From Lethocerus indicus (Eukaryota; Arthropoda; Insecta; Hemiptera; Belostomatidae), in assembly GCA_019843655.1 (NCBI GenBank), contig JACDQD010000003.1, positions 29,190,224 through 29,254,223 of the forward strand: DNA of 64,000 nucleotides. The letters run 5' to 3'. The position numbers and the translations under genes were made by a program. Shown here one piece after another: positions 34,811 through 46,634 of the stretch (position 1 is the stretch's first letter; every line of letters starts with the position of its first letter). Under the pieces are notes generated by a model. That model did no database searches. It saw only the letters and a program-made list of their open reading frames with translations, and was not told where the DNA came from.

Positions 34811-37800
34811 GTCTAGGAGAGATCTCCTCGAGACCTCCCTAGGTCGGGAACAAGAGTCGCGATTCCGAGGACTACATTAATTCACCGGTTTTCGGTTGTA
34901 CGCCGTTGGAGCGTACGGGGGCGGGGCGGGAGGGCCTTGGGCAAGGAGCGGGAAACAAGCGAGCGAGGGCCGAACCCATTACTCTAATGGAAATTTCACT
35001 GAAGCATCCCCTCATTTCGGTGTTCAGAGCTCCTCCTCCTCCTACTCCTCCTCATCCCTCGGCTCCTCCATCCACGGTGGGACGAGCCCGGACCATAATC
35101 TGAGCGAATTTTACGCCCGGTTTTATTCCACTCCAACCCTCTTACCGGATAAAACGCAGCGCCTTATTCTCCCCGACCAGCTCGCCGCCCGAAAACCATT
35201 TCTTGCCCCGCGGTTTTTGATTGTCCGCACTCGACTCCGAGGAATCGTCAATACTCGACTTCCTTGAAGAGGGACCGATGGGATATTTCCGGTCGACCAC
35301 ACTGCGCCCAGCCATTGCGGCCCACCCGCCTAGTTGGCAAAGATTGAACAAATTAATGAAAATAAAAACGCGTTTAAAAATGCTTGTATCTCATTTATAA
35401 ATTTCGAGAAACTATAAATCGAATAACTAGTTGAAATACGGGTGAGAAAGGGCATTTTAATAAAATATACGTTAGATAAATGGGCACTATTTTTAATTTT
35501 TTATCTACATTAAAACTAGTCCAACATACTTACTACAAATAATTGTTATTTATACCTCTTGATATCAATGAATATTTCGATGACGTGGTTTTTCACTTAT
35601 AATCATTATTGCGGGAGGAGTGCCGTCATGTATTCAATTTAAATAACGTGACAAATTATTTGAAAATTTCACAACACTCGATTGGACCATTCGCGCGATT
35701 GGAGTGCTAACAGATCTGCAGTTTGTGGATCCGGTCCATTGTTCAAACGCGCTTTACATCAAATTCAGAACAAATACAGATTATTAATCCCCGAAATGCC
35801 GAACATGCGCGTATACAGGGCCCAGTCTATTGTTATCCTCTTTGCCCGCTCGAGTATTCAAATCCCAATTGAACATAATCCGTAGTTTTTCCATTTCATA
35901 TGTTTCCCGAAATTGGTGTCAGATAATCCTCAGGTCGTTTCAATATGTCCGAAAACGTTGAGAGGCAGGATTATTTCATTAAAAGTATAAATTAAAAAGG
36001 TTCTAATCGATATAAAGTATAATGTACGAGGGATTTTACATTATTCCAAGAACAAATTTTCAATAATCCATTTAAACAAAGTTCCCTCTCGTATAGTCCC
36101 ATTCACTATAGACCACCCACATTCTGTATGGGCACATGATTTGTTTGATATGTGCTCGCTCCCAGTTATAATCCCGGTCACCTCCGGCAATAATGTGATT
36201 ACGATTGAACCGCAAGGAGCGTAATCATTGCCAATTATCTGACAATAATGACGAAGCAATGTATTAAATTTTTCGAAATCATTTATAAATATCCGCTTTT
36301 ATGGGGTTATGGGCATCTAATTTCAATTCCACCTTGGGATTTTAATGAAACACTGCTCGTGTAACTGTTATATTCAATGATAATTATCAGCACTTTATTT
36401 GAAAACCGCTCCAAAAGGTATTTTTCATGGAATTGGGTTGTGGTCAGTTATATAAATTTATACGGGTCCTTTCTTTGGTTACTTCTATTATTATTTATGT
36501 TTTGCTATTATTATAATCATAAAAAATACAATAGTAAATAATACAATTTTAATTATTTTCGCGGAAAATATTATCGTTATACAGGACATGTATTTAACAC
36601 ACATATTTGGTATGTTATTGCTAATTATAAATATCAATTATTTTATTTTTTCTTCGTTAGTTTATATCTGTTATAAAATACATGTATTTAATACCATTAT
36701 ACTTGCAATCTCTGCATTCATTCAATTATTTGATCTCACCAATAACGTTTCGTGAGACAATTAGGTATATTGGTGATCGGTATGGTATCATGTCCTTATG
36801 TGGTAATCCGTCTTGAGTTTAGAGATCGCAAGAATTACAGTCGCAGTGTACAGAATTACTAAATAAATAGGTCTTATAAGAAATGAATAATGATTTAATA
36901 TAACAACAGGAATGTATTCAGAGTATGAATAAGAAACGATATACTATCAAGTTTAAACAACTTCAATCAACAGCGCTGTCCGTATTTACATTAGGCGGTA
37001 AATGGAATCGGGTTCAACACCCCGCCCCTTCACTTCACAATATTTCACAGCAAATCGGCACAGAAATCGAGTAACGCGAGGAAGCATAAGGCAGGAAGTC
37101 GATGCTGGAGGGGGACACGGCCGGCGGATTTCTCGCGGGGAGGAAATGGAACGGCTGCCGGAAGAGGCGGTTAAATTTGCATATTTAAAAGGAAGCGCGG
37201 AGGGTGCCCGGATCCCTTATTATTCGCGAGGCGTCACGGGGGTGGAGGGGCGCGTCGGCTGTCATTTTAATATCGAATTAACAATAATGGGCGGCGGGCA
37301 AGAAACTTGTTTACCCGGCCGAGTGTCGGCGAAGGGGTTCCGCGGTGTCCATTAAACCTGGTGCGGGGTGGCAAAAACCTGCGGGGGCGGTTTGGGGGGG
37401 GGGATGGTTTTTGCCCTTGCCCTTCCTGCGGTTATCTTGGCGGCGGCACCCCTTTTAGAATGATGGTGAGGGGCATACGCGCCCCGTGGCCCCTCTGGCC
37501 CCCGCTTGGCTCCGTCTCAACCACCCGGCTTTTTGCCTACTCGTTCTTCTTTCAACGGTGCCGATCCCCCCGTCCCGACTCCTTTAGTCACACTAATAGA
37601 GTATAACGTGTGAGTTTCACGGCTTAGGAAACGTGAGGACCACCCAATTGAATTACGGCGGTTCGGTTTCGGTAGCCTCCCCCGGTTCGAACACTCGTGG
37701 GATTTTCTCACTGCTTCCTTTCACTCCTAATGTAGTTTCTTTATAATATGCCGGCAATTGAATTAGCGTATATCGTTAAATATTAAATAGAATCGATATT

Positions 37801-38760
37801 CAACAGGAAGATCCTGAAACCACATTTATCGATAGAAGTTGCTTGCTACTACTCAGTTTAGTACATTCTCTCTTCCGGTGAACGTGTATGTGTCCTCTCG
37901 AGGATGCCCCTGAATAGTGATACATAATTAACTTATTATACTTCATAACGTTGGATTATCCCCGCGAATATTCTCTTAGGGACACTGTTTTTCGTTCTCC
38001 ATCACTGTCCCTACTACCATGCTGACAGATGGTGGGGAGTCGACTCTGGTTTAATATAACGACAGAAGCTCCGGAAACCCTAATTAATGGTTTTTTATAA
38101 CTGTTTCTTTTAAACGGAATCCTTAAAATTTATGATCTAAATGGAAGAAACGTAAAAACTTGAATTTATTATGAATGCACTATGTGACAATAATAGAACT
38201 TAAGTGTTTACATTCTCCTGTACCAGCCAGTCTCGTATATTTGGTGTATCGTGCTAAAGCCATTGACACTTTGTCCTCTCTGTCACTCTATCCGTCTCAC
38301 CGACATTAAGAAGCAGCGACTAGAAAGCGAGGAAGTGTGAATTTCACGTTACGGCCCCAAATTGAATTGTCTTTCCGGGTTTCTTAATTAGGCGAGTTGG
38401 ACCCAGCATTCATCCTGTGTGCAATGCCTGATGGGTTGAACTTAATTATTAAGGAATATTCCAAGATTAATTTCTAAACGATATGTTTTAAATCCGTAAG
38501 AATTAAGCCCGTGGATATAACTCGATCACCCGAACTTGCTTCTGATTTTTGGTTGGTAGTTCGAAATATTTCCCGAGCGTAATTGAAGCCCCGCCGTAAT
38601 TCAGAGGGGCCTCGTGTAACGTGGATATATAATATCGGTGTAAGTGGATATGAGGAGTTGGGTCGGCATGTAAGGGGCTATCCGTTAAGTGTGAAGTTGA
38701 AGTACCTGTTTCGGTGTTGATGCCGGAGGGGACGGTACTGAAGAGACACGGCTATATGAC
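34811..38760. other. Non-coding stretch, GC-rich patches but no gene
   Basis: GC-rich at 34890-35340 (with a TCC run near 35031-35060) and at 37000-37620, AT-rich between. The 123-codon frame at 34896-35267 and the 117-codon frame at 37002-37355 lie in these patches, overlap frames on other strands or phases and show no known domain. 36280-36990 is very AT-rich and empty. Confidence 0.5.
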
Positions 38761-38764
38761 ACGG

Positions 38765-38781
38765 CCTCCTCCTCCTCCTCC
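38765..38781. repeat. CCT repeat
   Basis: A short (CCT)n run with a CCACCGCCACC extension. It encodes a Glu run in a 60-codon minus-strand frame, which is rejected. Confidence 0.8.
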
Positions 38782-38789
38782 ACCGCCAC

Positions 38790-41700
38790 CGCTTCGTACA
38801 AACACCTCTTCAGAACGCTCTTGACCGTAAAATATATTTCACCCGGCGATATACAAACAGCTCCCACTTTATTTATTGTGACAGGAACAGTTTGTCGAGA
38901 GTGTTACGGCCCCGAAAGCACGGCCCAGGCACCAACGAAGCGGTCGGCCGACGCTTTAACAAATAAACGTTGCCGCTCGAGCTGGTTCTGTTCGGACCCT
39001 CGTAAAATGGTTCGAATTACGATATTTATAATCCCGAGGCACCGGGGCCACCATTATACGGTTTGTTGATAAATATTTAAACGCCCCTGCCGCTCATGCT
39101 GGTAATAGCGGGCCTAGTCCAGTGTGATGGAGGGGGGGGGCCGCGGCCCGCCGTATCATTACACTAATTGCCGCATTCTGGCCCGTCTGTTGAGTATCAT
39201 TTCGTTTTCATTTCCGAGTAACAGTTTCGGCCCTTAAGTGCCACAGATCGTGGAGAAACGTGATCAGGATTGCTCGAACCAATGAGAGTCATCGACACTT
39301 CAACAACCTCTTGCGAAGAAAACAGACATTTGTAGGCGTTCTTAATGTCTGTGATACGCCTCTTTTATCGCTCAGAACTCACTCTGTTCGCCGCATTTTA
39401 TCCTTACCGGTTTTGGCGTACGAAACAATTTCCCACCTTTCTAATGAATTGACAAAAATACCTGTCCCCCGCATGTGATTGATACAGAATATTTACACGC
39501 TGCATATTTATTCCGAACTGTAGGCGGGGAGATATTAATCGTATATAAATTAACAAATAGTTTTAAGGTGTAAATTATTTCCGCAGAAAGATAAACATGT
39601 CCTGTTAAAATTCGATAAATAATATTCGGTTAAACCTTGATGTCTCTGTATTATCCTAATCTTTCCTCATACATTCGATAGAACCTCGGGGCCGAATTTC
39701 ACTAGAATAGAACCGTTTCCACGTTCACTATATTCGTCACATTTTCCTTCGGGATTAGGCTTTCAATTAAAAAATTGATAAGGGAATAAAAGAGGCTGTC
39801 CTGAGGGGAGGAGCGGTAGTAGAAAGTTTACCTAGCGGATGGTTTGTTCCGGTATTTATTAGAGGGATTGGTGGGGTGGGCTCACATACATTTATCCTGT
39901 CTGTTGTGCGGGCCGGGGGGCGTACAACCCCCACGAGTCCCATACACTCCAGGAGACGGTCATCTTCCCTCCTCCCCCCTGATTTGAGTGCTCTCCATCC
40001 CTTCCTCTCATTGTCCTTCCAATAAAATGTGTACCGGGGGTCGTAAAAGTTCTGGCCCGCGTACTCAGTGATATAAACGTGTTCTCCTACTTCGGTTGGT
40101 GGAGGGGAGCGGAAATTCGGGGGACGTTTAGAACAATTAGAATTATTGTGTTGCTTCCTATTCCCTATCATTTGTTTGTACTCCCTTCTAGATATCGCAC
40201 GAACATGCTAGTTTCTAGTCAATTATTAAACCAGTTTCCGATCAAACGCATCATCGAAATATGACAGTCATAAAACACTCAGAAATTAATCGCGATTCGC
40301 TCATAATATAAAAGGACGCGTGAATTTGTCACCGGAAATTATTTCCTTCTAAGAGCCGCCGCGAAATTGCAGTTCGACAGAATAAGCACATCTACAACGA
40401 GACGCTTCAATAATACTGTGGCATTGTTCAAAATAAACATTTAAATTACTTGTTTAATTATAATTGAGTGTCCGTGTATTTTAGTTTAGATAATGTTGTT
40501 CAGATGAAATCTTTCGCACGTTTATTCAGCGGACAATTGAATTACTGAGTCATTAATGTGGATATTAATTAGATCCACCCTTATGAACTTTGACTATATT
40601 GGGTGAGGAAGACCGTTGGGTTTACAGTAGAAATCCATCATTATTATGAATGATAAAGCAGTAGCAGGTGATATGGTATGGTTTATTATCCGGTCAGTTG
40701 TGAAATTAATAACATTACAGTTCATCGGTCAACGGAGTAATTATTTTGTGGGCTCAATATACGTTTATTTGTGATCATGAATATACTTTGTCACGAATTT
40801 CATAATGTTTGATAATCTTTCCTTTTAAAATAAACTTTCTCTGGACGCGCTGTGATATTTACTTTCTTTTCTTTAACCAAAGAAAAAATATAACTCCGCT
40901 GTTTAACGATTTGTGAGCGAGAGACATTCGTACCGAGTCACGATTATGCTAATTGTATTCAAGTTATAAAAAAAAAGAAATTCTTCGTTTCACTCTAAAA
41001 ATGACACATTTCAATGTACAATGCTTTGTTGATTGAAAGAACAATGCGCCGTCTCGTTTTTCTTGTTTGGCTCTCTTTCCCTCGCGGGGGAGAAAAAGAA
41101 CAAGAAAATTCATTATTGCAACAAAAGAATGTAAAACAGGGGCCTCGGACCGGGACCGAGCGGGCAGTCCAAGTTTGTTCAATTTCGGTTTGTCACAAAC
41201 TTAATGAACGCTTATTGTAAGCTTATCTTTCTATCGAACAATGGCACCTAATTCGAAAGATAAATTTGCATACTTTACATATTTAAATAAGCCAAAAATT
41301 GTATTCAAAGTTCAGCTTAACCGAATTAACGCATCCCGACTTTTGGCGTTCAGTAAAACTTTGTAATCTATTTGGAATATAGTTGAAATATCCAATTATT
41401 TTAATGACTGTATAGCTACGATAATAATATATTGGTATACGAATTGGTTTTCCAGTAATTAATTGGTTTGATCAATCGTCGTGGCAAATCTCAAATATTT
41501 TTTGATTTATAGTTTTCCGAAATGACAGGACATTCACTAAGATTTCAGAGAATGATCTGGCGACGGCCTTTGTTGAATTCACCATTGATAAATTGAGATT
41601 CTGTGCTTTGCCGTAAATAAAAATAAGCAGATCTCCACTCCGGTCGCTTTTCCCTCCGGGGGCGTTTACATAATCAATGGATCCAGTCGAAATGAATTAT

Positions 41701-42700
41701 TCAGCGAGGTTCATCCGAAAGCAGGTAATACTCCCTTTCTAATCCTGACGTATATTCCATTCTTACAATTACTGTCTTCGGGGACTCTTACCGCTTCCTT
41801 TCTGAATTTTCCTTCGTCCTCCCCCAACGTACATTCCGCCCCGGCAACAATAACCGCTGATATATATTAAACGTCGCATATGTTTAAGTTTACTCCTTTT
41901 TTTCAATTTTTTTATCACTATTCACTTAATGGGATCTTCGGTAGCTGCACCTGAGGAGAGGCCGGCATAAATCTGGATTTGGCCCCATTGTGATACGCCC
42001 TTTACCTGGACAGTCGTAATTTAGTCGAATTGTATTTCTTGTCGCGACAGTAATTTAAAAATTTTCTCGTTTTTATCCCATTTCAAGACGGGCTTCCCCA
42101 TCTTCGGCGTACATAACTCGGGGATCCGTTAGCGTGTAACTGCGTTTAATCTTATTACTTTTCCGGTTTCACACGCCCGTTTGTGTCGGAATTACGCCGG
42201 AAAGCGTGGGTAGGTCGGAACGTACTTAGTGTCACCGTATCTACATAAAAGCAGTTAACATTCCTGACCGTGTTCGGGAATCCGGGCTTTTTACACTCAA
42301 CAAAAGTGTCGGTTCAGTATTTTACTCGTGGACATGGTTTTCATGCAAAAACACAAAATTAATACAAGTAATCTCTATAGGAGTGAAGTACCAACCTCGA
42401 CTCTCTACGGGACTAAAAGACCATTTACGCGGATCTGTCCGCGATGACCGTTCTCGTGTCGCGTTTGATTTTACAACGCAATCTTTATATGTTTATCTTT
42501 CGATTTGAGGAGGATTTTTTTGATATAGGGGGCTGAACCTGTATAGCAGAGTAAGATTTGGTGCTGTACTTTGGAGTGACTTGGACAGAAGACTCACGTG
42601 GCCAGGAACTCCCGGCATGGGCTTGTACTATTACTATTTCGTAAATACAATGGCGAAAGGTATATATGTATAAGGGGCGATAAAATGTAGTATGGCAGTA
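38790..42700. other. Non-coding stretch, nothing recognised
   Basis: Mixed DNA, AT-rich after 39480. The 134-codon minus-strand frame at 39767-40171 begins with Asn/Arg-rich sequence and shows no domain I know. I see no RNA genes. Confidence 0.5.
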
Positions 42701-44080
42701 TAGTTTCTTAGTTAATTAGGGGTTCGTGGGGGTGGAGGTTGGTATGAAGGGGGTTGGAGCCGTTGCATTGGCCACCAGAAGGTGTGCTGTGTTTGGGGGT
42801 GGCTCCCCGCCTCGTCTTCATTAGAGGCCGGCGGTAACGCGATCACCGGCCAACTCGTGCGTCCCTCGCCCCCTGTTCCCCACTTCCCTTTATTCTCTCT
42901 CCGCCCGTTTCTATTTGCTTTAGCCTCCTCCTCGCACGTCACCCTTTCTTCTATTTTCACTCTTCCACTCTCTTTATTGCTTTCCCCCCGAGGCGTTGCT
43001 GCCAGCGTCCGACAATATCTGAATGCGATGCACACACGTGCCCCCCCCCCCCCAACGTCTTGCGGTTCTTCCTGTCTTAGTCCTCCTCTCTCTCTCCTCT
43101 ACTTGGGATGCTCCCCGTATCGTTTTGAAATCCCGACTGGCTCCCTTTCAGTAGTCTCCTTCACCCCCGGCTGATATTTCTTCCCTCCTCGCCTTCGATC
43201 TCCCCGTAATCCCCCCGATGAAAAGACTCCGTATTATTTATTCCTTTATCTTTTATTCATACACGGTATTTCCAGAGATGCCATTAACGACGGACGCTAA
43301 TTCTTCGAACGATGCCGTTATTTCGCGTCATAATATTGGGCACTTCGGTCAATGCAGTTTACAACTGACAATTCGACTTAATTAAAATAAATACAGACGA
43401 TTCTTTCCTCTCTTTTCATTTAATGATGTTCATTAACCAAATAACACGCTATGTACATTTCTAATGCCGCGAATTCTAGAAAAAGCGTTATACTAAAACG
43501 CAGCTGTAGTTCTTATGGCTGAGATATATTACATGACTCCTTCAAACAGTAGTTTATAAATTAATATAAAATATTTCCGGTATATTATAAAAAGACGTCA
43601 ATCCGAGTAGAACTTTTTGAAGGTGCCTCGGATATTCGTGTCCGAAATGGAAGCCCCGACCTCTCTAGATAACATCTGTAAAACGGTACATACCGCCCCA
43701 GTAGAGGATAATATTTCGATGTTAGCGTTAAGCTTTAAACGGCCGGCGGCCGCACTCGCCCCGCGTACATAATCCGACCGCGGTCCTATTCGCAAACATT
43801 ATAATTGGGTTTGTAAAAGAGGGGACCGGGGGGAGGGAGACCGTTGTGGGTGTTGTAAGTGTAAAAGCCGGATTTGCCGGGCTTTAATTATAAGGAGTCG
43901 AGGAGGTTAGGTTAGGCCGGCGGGGCAATAAGGGCCGCCGGTGACCCGACCCCACCAACACTCGCCGCTACGGGGGCTTCCCCCATTTCCCAATTTCTTA
44001 TTCCGCCCCTCTCCCTCCAGTTTCCCTTACCCCCAATGTCTTTAATCTCATTGCGTCCGCTTCCCTTTCCGAGTCATTGG
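42700..44080. other. Pyrimidine-rich non-coding stretch
   Basis: C- and T-rich at 42840-43190, with C13 at 43041-43053. The frames there (107 codons minus, 130 codons plus) overlap and are low in complexity. A GC-rich patch follows at 43800-43990 and contains two TTAGG units, too few to be telomeric. Confidence 0.5.
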
Positions 44081-44110
44081 CCTCCTCCTTCTCCTCCTCC
44101 TCCTCCTCCT
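44081..44110. repeat. TCC repeat (30 nt)
   Basis: A (TCC)n run with one TTC interruption. It gives the Glu-rich run of a 106-codon minus-strand frame, which is not taken as coding. Confidence 0.85.
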
Positions 44111-44114
44111 TGTA

Positions 44115-45550
44115 CGTGCAACTGATCCCTCTCGGCTGCAGTCGGAGACACACGCCATAGATTCGCCTGACGCCGTCTCTCCCTTTTGCATCCTCCGCGT
44201 AATCACTACACTTTCTACGTTCCTTGTTTACCCTCCTGCGGGGAAACTTTTCTCTGGGCTGTGGGTGGGGGCAGACAGACTGTATATTAAGGGGCTCGCA
44301 GTACCTAATGGTAGACAAAAGTAATTTTTAAGTCGTACACTGTTCGGACTTACTGGTTTTTTGAAACGCTAAACGCTGCACGGTTGTGCAGGTAAAGATT
44401 TATGGCAATACATAAATAGATATTAACACATAAATAATAAGAATAGGAAGTAAAATGATTAGTTCAACATTTTGTGAACACTAACATAAAGCTCCGCCGT
44501 AAGCCTTCCATCTCGCAATGTGTAGCTAACTACTGATCTCATAGATATTTAAAGACTCCTGTAAAAATCCATGTTTCATTTTATAATGTAATTATTTTAG
44601 AAACGTAATATACCTGAAACTTTCTAGAGTGTAAAAGATGTTAGGTCTATACACGGCAACTTGTGTACCATGTATCGTATTGCATCATGAAATTGATACC
44701 GACGTTACTCCACGTTTGTATCAAATTTACTTTCCCTCTTTTGTTTTCGCGATGCCGTAGCGTTTATATTTTCGTTTGGCTAATGTAAAAAAAACATCGG
44801 ATCAAACGGAAGCAGTAACGACGAGCCGCTGATTTATTTATTTTGGACGTAATTATTTAAATATGTATATAAAGGGAAAGGGACGGGCGCTCAAACGGAA
44901 ACTCCTCCTGAGGAAAAACTTTTTTTTATGACCTCTACGAGAGTGTAAATCTATAAATAATTCAGACTCCATTTTCCGCTCCATTACCGTACTTTACAGC
45001 GCAACTTGAGGAGTAATTGAACCCTGTTTTCTGAACTTTTTATACTTGGCTTTAAAAATATAATGTATAGATAAAAGGGCGTTATAGCGGCGACAAAGCA
45101 TTGAGATTTCTCGGTCAATTGATCATATTTCGTATTAACATGATTTTGTTTGTATCTTTGTACTTTATATCCCGCAGATTTTTATTTGAGGTTTAGAATT
45201 TAAGATACCTTTATGTCCTTGTTTATTATAGCAATATAAAAATATATGTCGATGGGGCGATGACGGTATGTCGCGTTTTCGTTAGTCGTAGCATTAAATA
45301 CGGACAAAAATACTAGAATTCAGATTATTTATTTCAGTAAAAAAAAATATATTAGAGGGGTGATGTTTATATTTCGATTCATGGAGTGGTAAGGATTATC
45401 CTGTCGTTTTTCTTCCCTCGGATACCTCTTGAATCGACCCAGTTCATAAGTCAGCATTTTTCCGCGGCCTACTCGCCGGTCGGACTCCGAGTGGTTTAAT
45501 TTACGTTTGGCTGAGCGTCGGCGGCCATGCGGGGTTGACCCTTGATGAAT
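44115..45550. other. Non-coding stretch, nothing recognised
   Basis: Mostly AT-rich DNA with T runs and short A runs. I see no exon framing. Confidence 0.55.
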
Positions 45551-45554
45551 ATTG

Positions 45555-45655
45555 AAGAGAGGAAGAATGAGACCGGGAAAGAGGAATAGAGAAAGAGAGA
45601 GAGAAGTAGGAAGAGATTGAGAGATGGAGGGAGGGAGGGAGGAGAAAGGGAGAAC
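45555..45655. repeat. Purine-rich GA/GGGA tract
   Basis: An imperfect GA and GGGA repeat of about 100 nt on the plus strand. Ser/Leu-rich minus-strand frames over it are artefacts. Confidence 0.8.
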
Positions 45656-45725
45656 ATTAAAAGATCTCTCATTCCGCATTCCCAAGTATCAAGCAATTAG
45701 AGGCAGTGTGAGGAGCAGGAGTGGC

Positions 45726-45739
45726 GGGGGGGGGGGGGG
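45726..45739. repeat. G14 homopolymer
   Basis: Fourteen consecutive G shortly after the purine-rich tract. It is one of many long G or C runs in this window. Confidence 0.85.
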
Positions 45740-45806
45740 AGCGCACTTTAAGCCCCGGAGTGGCCACTCTTGATTTGACGCGTCGCGGGAGTTTTGTAAA
45801 AAACTC

Positions 45807-45835
45807 CCCTTTTTTTCACTTTTGTACAGGTACGG
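45807..45835 (+). other. Ratchet-like (recursive) splice site
   Basis: CCCCTTTTTTTTCACTTTTGTACAG ends at 45829 with a long pyrimidine tract and is followed directly by GTACGG (45830-45835). The acceptor half is strong and the donor half moderate. No clear CTAAY branch point is visible. The orientation (plus) agrees with the other ratchet-like sites. Confidence 0.3.
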
Positions 45836-45839
45836 CTTT

Positions 45840-46595
45840 AGTGCCCACATCAACCCTCAAGTTTAATGTTGAAGCTCCTCAACGGAGTATAGGTATTTCG
45901 TACTACTGCGTAATACTTCAAAAAACAGTATATATTTGTATACAATGTAGTCGATTAATACTTCTTCCTCTATCTAACAAAGTACTGAATATCGAATTTT
46001 CTTCAATTATTAATTTTTCAGTTTTGTAGACATCTAATACGATATGAATCAAATAGTGTAATATAGAACAAATTTACAATTTTTAGTGTTATTTATTCAG
46101 GTTTTAGTTAGTACCAGAGATGTATAAGGAAATATTACTTCAACAGCGTGGAAAAAAGTTCGTTTTTCATTATTCATTATAACACAAAATCTAATAATTG
46201 GAATACACAAAGGGCCGTTTATTTCGTGTATTTACAGCCATTTCCGCGACATGTATAGTTTGTATCCGGCGGCGCATTGCAGTATTTCAGTACGGGTTAC
46301 GTTAAATTACTGTATTGTGTGCGTTGTTCCCGATATATCGGAAAATTAAACTGGAAATTAAAATTTGAGCGGCGGGCTTTCAGACGGGGCCGAGTTGCCG
46401 TTAATTAAAACGCCATTTTAGGAGGGCGCCCCCACCAATCCTATATTATTTAACGGGCGGTCGATAATGATTCTCAAAGTAAATATCGGTTGCTATGTAT
46501 TTTGTTAAATGCGACCGGACCCGCTCCCAAGGCCCGTTTATAGGGAGCGTATGATGATGCGTTGGCTGTTTAATCAATTAAACGGCGAAGTACAC
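45840..46595. other. Non-coding stretch, nothing recognised
   Basis: AT-rich DNA. An acceptor-like TTATTTATTCAG ends near 46100 and is followed by a poor donor (GTTTTA). Confidence 0.5.
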
Positions 46596-46598
46596 AGA

Positions 46599-46629
46599 GG
46601 GAGAGAGAGAGCGAGAGAGAGTGAGAGAG
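46599..46629. repeat. Imperfect GA microsatellite
   Basis: GA repeat with two single-base interruptions, about 31 nt long. Confidence 0.8.
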
Positions 46630-46634
46630 CCCCC

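Noticed and set aside
18453..36869. Similar 24-mers at 18453-18476 and 36846-36869 (21 of 24 identical)
   Set aside because: This level of match is expected about once by chance in AT-rich DNA of this length, and the flanks do not align convincingly.
43904..43915. TTAGGTTAGG, the arthropod telomere unit
   Set aside because: Only two units are present, not an array.
44376..44395. GTGCAG|GTAAAG junction as a further ratchet site
   Set aside because: The donor half is good, but the acceptor half lacks a pyrimidine tract.
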